A stretch of 64,000 nucleotides of DNA from CAWHMS01 sp963830495 (GTDB lineage Bacteria; Actinomycetota; Actinomycetes; Propionibacteriales; Nocardioidaceae), in NCBI GenBank assembly GCA_963830495.1, contig CAWHMS010000002.1, positions 248,001 to 312,000 of the forward strand, in the 5' to 3' direction. Under the pieces are notes generated by a model, which was not told the origin of the DNA, ran no database searches, and saw only the letters and a list, made by a program, of their open reading frames with translations. The position numbers and the translations under genes were made by a program. Shown here piece by piece: positions 59,639 through 64,000 of this stretch. Each line of letters opens with the position of its first letter. Position 1 is the stretch's first letter.

Positions 59639-60598
59639 GCACGCAACGACGCGGACTAGGGCGGGGCCTGGGCTCCCTCATCCCGACCGGACCGCGTCCC
59701 GAGGAGCAGTCTGGTACCGACGGGGTGTCCGTCAACGGTGCCAGGGAGCCGCTGTCGGGTCACGTCGACCACCTCCCGATTGACGGCGCGGCATACTTCG
59801 CCGAGCTGCCGCTCGACGCCATCACGCGTAATCCCAGGCAACCTCGGTCGGTCTTCGACGAGGACGCAGATGGCCGAGCTGGCGCACTCCATCCGGGAGG
59901 TCGGGCTGCTCCAGCCGATCGTCGTACGTCGTCGGGGCGAGTCGACGTACGAGCTGGTCATGGGCGAGCGACGGCTCCGCGCCAGCCGCGACGCCGGGGT
60001 GGCCACCATCCCTGCCATCGTCCGGGACACCACCGACGACGACCTGCTGCGGGATGCCCTGCTGGAGAACCTGCACCGGGCCGACCTCAACCCGCTCGAG
60101 GAGGCGGCCGCCTACCAGCAGCTGCTCGACGACTTCGGCTGTACGCATGAGGAGCTGGCCAGCCGGATCGGTCGCTCCCGCCCGCAGATCTCCAACACGC
60201 TGCGGCTGCTGCGACTCGCGCCGGCCGTGCAGCGGCGCGTGGCCGCGGGCGTACTGTCCGCCGGGCATGCCCGCACCCTGCTGGCGGTGGAGTCGACCGA
60301 CGAACAGGAGCGGCTGGCCGGCCGGGTGGTTGCGGAGGGCCTGTCGGTGCGAGCGCTCGAGGAGATCGTCACAGTCGGGGAGCGCGGCGACGATGCGCCG
60401 CCCGGACGTCGCCAGCGGGTCTCCGCGCCCGGCCTGGCCGAGATCGCGAACCGGCTGTCGGACCGTTTCGAGACCCGATGCGCGGTGACCCTGGGCAAGC
60501 GCAAGGGCCGCATCACCGTGGAGTTCGCCTCGCTTGAGGACCTGCAACGCATCCTCACCGTGATGGATCCACAAAGCAATAAAGGGATAGAGCAATAA
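59635..60598 (+). CDS. parB: ParB chromosome-partitioning protein; apparent frameshift
   Basis: 320 residues after correction. It starts MSTQRRGLGRGLGSLIP and reaches PLDAITRNPRQPRSVFDEDA; one extra base at 59869 then breaks the frame, and the remainder MAELAHSIREVGLLQPIVVR ... ELVMGERRLRASRDAG (the CTP-binding GERRxRA motif), LLENLHRADLNPLEEAAAYQQLL and SRIGRSRPQISNTLRLLRL (helix-turn-helix) continues in the next. ParB binds parS and spreads as a CTP-dependent clamp. ATG overlaps the parA stop (ATGA). The short AT-rich gap 60599-60719 follows. Confidence 0.9.
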
Positions 60599-60704
60599 GT
60601 CGACAAAGCGATAAGTACCTAAGTCAAGGAATGCCACCTTGGAGGTGAAGCGGGCGCAGCACCGAGACCCTGAACGGACACGGCGGGGAAGCACACGGAG
60701 CAGC

Positions 60705-60733
60705 CTGCCCGCAGTGTGATCAGCCGCGGGCAG
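60705..60733. terminator. Stem-loop at the parB-ddl convergent junction
   Basis: CTGCCCGC (60705-60712) and GCGGGCAG (60726-60733) form a perfect 8-bp stem; one arm lies in the last ddl codons. It is in the place of a two-way terminator, without a T-run. Confidence 0.35.
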
Positions 60734-61667
60734 CAGCCCCGGCGGCGAGCTCGAGCATCAGCTTCCCTAGATCGTGGCCTGCTGCCTTCACCGACAGCGG
60801 CACCAAGGACGTCTCGGTCATCCCGGGCGCGACATTGACCTCGAGGAACCACACCGCTCCGTCGTCGGACACGATCAGGTCCGAGCGGGAGAGGTCCCGC
60901 AGACCCAGGACGCGGTGCGCGGTGGTGGCCACGTGGGCACACGAGGCAGTCACCTGGTCGTCGAGCGAGGCCGGTACGACGAACTCGGTCGCACCCGCGG
61001 TGTAGCGGGCGGTGTAGTCGTAGACGCCGCCGTCGGGTCGGATCTCCACACCCGGGAACGCGACGGGCCCAGCTCCGGTGTCGACGACCGCGACGCTGAC
61101 CTCGGCCCCGATCACGCATTGCTCCACCAGCGCCACCGGCCCGTAGGAGAAGCACGCGACCATCGCGGCCGGCAACGCCTCGACGGTGCGGACCAAGGTG
61201 CAGCCGAGCGCCGAACCGCCCTTGGCCGGCTTGACGAATACCGGCAGTCCAAGCCGCGCGATCACCGCGTCCATCACGGCAGCGGCGCCGAGCTCCCGGA
61301 ACGTGTCGGCCGGCAGGGTCACCGAGGCGGGGGTCTGCAGACCGGCGCGCTGCACGACCTGCTTGGCGATCGGCTTGTCGAAGGCGAGCCGGGCGGCCGC
61401 GGGCGGCGAGCCGACGTACGGCACTCCCGCCAGGTCGAGAACTTCGCGCAGCGCGCCGTCCTCGCCGGCTTCGCCGTGCAGCAGCGGGATCACCGCGTCA
61501 GGTCGCTCTCGATCGAGCCAGCCGAGCAGCTCGGCATCGACGTCGCGGACGCTTGCCTCGGCTCCCACCGACAGCAGGGCCTCCGCGACCCGCCGACCGG
61601 AGCGCAGCGACACATCCCGCTCATGGGACAAGCCGCCGGCCAGCACCACGATGCGTGGACCCGTCAT
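60720..61667 (-). CDS. ddl: D-alanine--D-alanine ligase
   Basis: 315 residues. ATP-grasp ligase with VVLAGGLSHERDVSLRSGRRVAEAL at the N-terminus, PLLHGEAGEDGALREVLDLAGVPYVGS, KPIAKQVVQRAGLQTPAS, FVKPAKGGSALGCTLV and the metal site FLEVNVAPGMTETSLVPL. It makes D-Ala-D-Ala for lipid II stem peptides. The substrate-loop details do not match the usual SVGV (here KGGSALG), and the last motif is VNVAPGMTETS rather than xNTxPGxT, so a related dipeptide or a second Ddl is possible. It follows the aminotransferase gene by 10 bp on the same strand. Confidence 0.85.
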   Translation of the reverse strand: MTGPRIVVLAGGLSHERDVSLRSGRRVAEALLSVGAEASVRDVDAELLGWLDRERPDAVIPLLHGEAGEDGALREVLDLAGVPYVGSPPAAARLAFDKPIAKQVVQRAGLQTPASVTLPADTFRELGAAAVMDAVIARLGLPVFVKPAKGGSALGCTLVRTVEALPAAMVACFSYGPVALVEQCVIGAEVSVAVVDTGAGPVAFPGVEIRPDGGVYDYTARYTAGATEFVVPASLDDQVTASCAHVATTAHRVLGLRDLSRSDLIVSDDGAVWFLEVNVAPGMTETSLVPLSVKAAGHDLGKLMLELAAGAAARG

Positions 61668-61677
61668 CGCCGGCCTC

Positions 61678-63033
61678 TCATGTCAGGTCCGGGCCGGGGC
61701 TCTCGTAGCCTCGGCGCAGTGCTCCCACGGTGGCGCCGAAGGTCGCTCGCAGGTCGAGCTCTGCTGCGACTACCTCGGCGAGTCGGCGAACCCCCTCGCG
61801 GATGCGCTCCGGGGTGGGGTAGCAGTAGCTGAGCCGGAGGCAGCGCCCCCCGAACCCGTCGGCGTAGAACGCGGAACCAGGCACGTAGGCGACCCGGGCC
61901 GTCACCGCCCGCGGCAGCATCGCGTTGGCGTCGAGGCCCTCGGGCAGGGTCACCCAGACGTAGAAGCCGCCGGCGGGGTGCGTCCACCTCGTACCCTCCG
62001 GCAGCTCCGCCGCGAGCGCGGCCATCATCGCGTCGCGTCGGTCGCGGTACATCTCGGTGAAGTCCTTGATCTGGCTGCGCCAGTCGTGCTTGCTGAGGTA
62101 GGCCTGCACGGCGTGCTGGCTGAACGTGGGCGGGCACAGGGTGGCCGACTCCTGCGCGAGCACGAGCTTCTCGCGTACCGCGTGCGGTGCCAGCGCCCAC
62201 CCCACGCGGAACCCGGGAGCGAACGTCTTGGAGAAGGAACCCAGGTAGATGATGCGTTCGCTCTCCTGGGCGCGGATGGCCGGGATCGGGTCGCTGTCGA
62301 ACCCGAGCAGGCCGTACGGGTTGTCCTCGACGACGAGCAGGTCCGCATCGCGACAGAGCTCCATGATGCGGGTACGGCGAGCGGCGGGCAGCGTCACGCC
62401 GGCCGGGTTGTGGTGGTTGGGGATCGTGTAGAGGAACTTCGCGCGCCGGCCGGCGGCGTTGATCGACGCCAGGGCGTGCTCGAGCGCTTCGGGGACCAGG
62501 CCGTCGTCGTCCATCGCGACGTGCACGACGTCGCACTCGTAGGCGGTGAACACCCCGAGCGCGCCGACGTAGCTCGGGGCCTCACAGATCACGACGTCGC
62601 CGGGGTCGCAGAAGATCCGGGTCACCAGGTCGAGTGCCTGCTGGCTGCCGACGGTGACGACGACGTCGTCCGGGTGCGCGGAGATGCCCTCGAGCGCCAT
62701 CACCTCGCAGATCTGCTCCCGCAGGTCCGGCTCACCCTGGCCGGAGCTGTACTGCATCGCAGCGGTCCCGCGCTCCCGCATCAGGGCGGCGACCGTGTCG
62801 GCGACTGCGTCGATGGGCAGGCCGGAGATGTTCGGCATGCCTCCCGCGAGGGAGACCACCTCGGGCCGGCTCGCGACGGCGAAGAGAGCGCGGATCTCCG
62901 ATGCCTTCATGCCCTGGGTACGAGTCGCGTAGGCGTCGACGTAGGAGTCGAGCCGGGTGTGCCGCGGCGCGGGACGCGCGGGCAGCCCCGGGACGGACGG
63001 TGGCGGAGGGGTGGACGACTCCATTGCTGACAT
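61678..63033 (-). CDS. PLP-dependent aminotransferase (class I/II, 2-aminoadipate-like)
   Basis: 451 residues from ATG 63033; ATG 63024 is equally possible. Fold-type I markers: PEVVSLAGGMPNISGLP, YSSGQGEPDLREQICEVMALEG, TVGSQQALDLVTRIFCDPGDVVICEAPSYVGAL, TIPNHHNPAGVTLPAARR, VVEDNPYGLLGFDS, and the PLP Lys in YLGSFSKTFAPGFRVGW. No GntR DNA-binding domain, so it is an enzyme and not a MocR regulator. Its substrate may be 2-aminoadipate, branched or aromatic amino acids. It precedes ddl by 10 bp, hinting at co-transcription. Confidence 0.88.
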   Translation of the reverse strand: MSAMESSTPPPPSVPGLPARPAPRHTRLDSYVDAYATRTQGMKASEIRALFAVASRPEVVSLAGGMPNISGLPIDAVADTVAALMRERGTAAMQYSSGQGEPDLREQICEVMALEGISAHPDDVVVTVGSQQALDLVTRIFCDPGDVVICEAPSYVGALGVFTAYECDVVHVAMDDDGLVPEALEHALASINAAGRRAKFLYTIPNHHNPAGVTLPAARRTRIMELCRDADLLVVEDNPYGLLGFDSDPIPAIRAQESERIIYLGSFSKTFAPGFRVGWALAPHAVREKLVLAQESATLCPPTFSQHAVQAYLSKHDWRSQIKDFTEMYRDRRDAMMAALAAELPEGTRWTHPAGGFYVWVTLPEGLDANAMLPRAVTARVAYVPGSAFYADGFGGRCLRLSYCYPTPERIREGVRRLAEVVAAELDLRATFGATVGALRRGYESPGPDLT

Positions 63034-63130
63034 TGTCACCCATGGCCCTCGCGCCGGGCGGACTACCATGCGAGCACGAGACGCGTGTCCGCACACCTGC
63101 TGGGCGGGCGCGCCGGCGAACGGAGAGCCG

Positions 63131-63301
63131 ATGGGTCGGGCAAGGGGGTTGTCGGCGCGTGCTGCCGCTGGCCTTGGCCTGCTGACCGCCGGTGCCGTGG
63201 CCGGGTTTGCCGTGGCGTTGCTGCGGCGCCGTCCACCCACGTCATACCGCGCCTCGCTGCGACAGCCGGCGCAGGCCGGCCGGCCGGTCGAAGGTCGCTG
63301 A
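63131..63301 (+). CDS. Small membrane protein (56 aa)
   Basis: 56 residues: MGRARGLSARAAAGLGLLTAGAVAGFAVALLRRRPPTSYRASL, one membrane helix (about residues 12-31) flanked by Arg. GGAGAG lies before the ATG. Its stop is four bases from the acetyltransferase ATG, which suggests a two-gene unit. Family not recognised; evidence is context, ribosome site and helix. Confidence 0.5.
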   Translation: MGRARGLSARAAAGLGLLTAGAVAGFAVALLRRRPPTSYRASLRQPAQAGRPVEGR

Positions 63302-63305
63302 AGGC

Positions 63306-63938
63306 ATGCCGCGCCGCATCGTGTCCCTGACCCTGGACAACGTGGAACTGCTGCCGGCTCCGTGTCGCGCCTGCGTGTTCTGGGAGCAGGGGATCGCGAG
63401 GGTGCCGGACGCCTCCGGCAAGGAGGACTGGCTCGCTCGCGTGCTGCTCGAGTGGGGCAGCTGCGGCCGAGTGGTCCTGGTCGACGGAGAGGTCGCGGGG
63501 TTCGCGCTGTACGCGCCCAGCATGTACGTCGCCGGCGAGCCGGGAGTCAGGGCCGGTGACGTCAGCGCCGACGCGGTCCAGCTGTTGACCGCGCGCATCA
63601 TGCCGGACCACGCCGCCGGCGGGTTGGGACGCGTCCTGGTCCAGGCGGTCGTCAAGGACGTGATGGGGCGACGCGACGTGCGCGCCATCGAGGCCTACGG
63701 CGACCTTCGCCCGGCCAAGGACGCGTGCGTGGTCCCCGCGCACTTCCTCACCGCGGTGGGCTTCAAGACGGTGCAGGCGCACCCGCGGTTCCCCCGGCTA
63801 CGGCTCGAGCTCCGCAGCGTCGCCACCTGGCGCGGCGAGCTGGAGGCGGCGCTGGAGCGATGGCTCGGCGCGATCCGCCCAGACAAGGGCACCGACCCGG
63901 TCGGCGTGAGTCCACTGACCGAGCCCAGCCACGAGTGA
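63306..63938 (+). CDS. GNAT family acetyltransferase
   Basis: 210 residues. The protein has CRACVFWEQGIAR near the start, a beta segment VVLVDGEVAGFALYAPSMY, the acetyl-CoA loop-like AGGLGRVLVQAVVKDVMGRRDVRAIEAYGD and VPAHFLTAVGFKTVQAHPRFPRLRLEL at the end. This N-terminal Cys-containing form lies between the parB and thioredoxin loci in many actinobacteria. The substrate is unknown. The A/V-bP-GLGR core replaces the common Q/RxxGxG/A. ATG 63306 fits the four-base gap. Confidence 0.85.
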   Translation: MPRRIVSLTLDNVELLPAPCRACVFWEQGIARVPDASGKEDWLARVLLEWGSCGRVVLVDGEVAGFALYAPSMYVAGEPGVRAGDVSADAVQLLTARIMPDHAAGGLGRVLVQAVVKDVMGRRDVRAIEAYGDLRPAKDACVVPAHFLTAVGFKTVQAHPRFPRLRLELRSVATWRGELEAALERWLGAIRPDKGTDPVGVSPLTEPSHE

Positions 63939-63943
63939 GCGTC

Positions 63944-64000
63944 TCAACCGCCGATGAACTCCGACAGGTCGTTGATGAGCGCGGCCTTGGGGCGAACGCC
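63944..64000 (-). CDS. trxA: Thioredoxin, C-terminal end (partial)
   Basis: The last 18 codons are visible on the minus strand: GVRPKAALINDLSEFIGG then TGA (63946-63944). GxRPKAxL followed by an amphipathic helix is the usual thioredoxin end, and trxA/trxB near parAB is the standard actinobacterial position. The active site lies outside the window. Confidence 0.65.
   Translation of the reverse strand, partial: GVRPKAALINDLSEFIGG

Overview
The window is a high-GC chromosomal segment of an actinobacterium. Gene order and family content (CrgA, FhaA/FhaB/PstP/RodA/PbpA/PknA/PknB, DUF3566 after gyrA, DLW-39 protein, short Gnd between dnaN and recF) point to the Propionibacteriales, probably Nocardioidaceae (Nocardioides-like); the genus is an inference. 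No insertion sequence, prophage, CRISPR array or rRNA gene was seen.

Positions 1-25500 are mixed metabolic and accessory genes: the end of a lipid kinase, a 22-bp palindromic repeat array next to a DUF4446 gene, pheA, larB-larC with a GDT1-type cation transporter gene, arginine deiminase, a DUF5926 gene, an anti-sigma-type ATPase, a glycerophosphodiester phosphodiesterase, an AAA ATPase, a rhodanese, a broken VapC toxin gene, an Fpg/Nei glycosylase, an APH-type kinase, aat, EcsC, the leucine-catabolic set mccB-mccA-mvaB, a SigB/F-type sigma factor with a GAF-ANTAR protein, a secreted LamG-like protein, an EamA transporter and a DinB protein.

Positions 25600-43350 hold tRNA-Leu(CAG) and the growth and division signalling operon fhaA-fhaB-pstP-rodA-pbpA-pknA-pknB. 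Its two PASTA kinases, their phosphatase, FHA readers, SEDS polymerase and transpeptidase form one cell-wall control unit. A DUF881 protein, CrgA, a rhomboid protease, a cyclophilin, SURF1, several small or secreted proteins, tRNA-Ala(TGC), a DLW-39 protein and tRNA-Ile(GAT) follow.

Positions 43440-64000 are the replication-origin neighbourhood. On the minus strand are dnaA, dnaN, gnd, recF, dciA-like DUF721, gyrB, gyrA and DUF3566; on the plus strand are rpmH, rnpA, yidD, yidC, jag, rsmG, parA and parB. DnaA-box-like sites occur on both sides of dnaA, and two perfect parS sites lie inside rsmG and parA. Ddl, an aminotransferase, a GNAT protein and the end of a thioredoxin close the window.

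Four otherwise conserved genes (DUF5926, pbpA, parA, parB) each carry one apparent extra base. Because pbpA and the par genes are core functions, insertion errors in the sequence are the likeliest cause. The most unusual real structure is the repeat array at 597-728 with diverged inverted copies at 1303-1346. Many start codons lie 5-7 nt after a TANNNT -10 element, which suggests frequent leaderless transcription.
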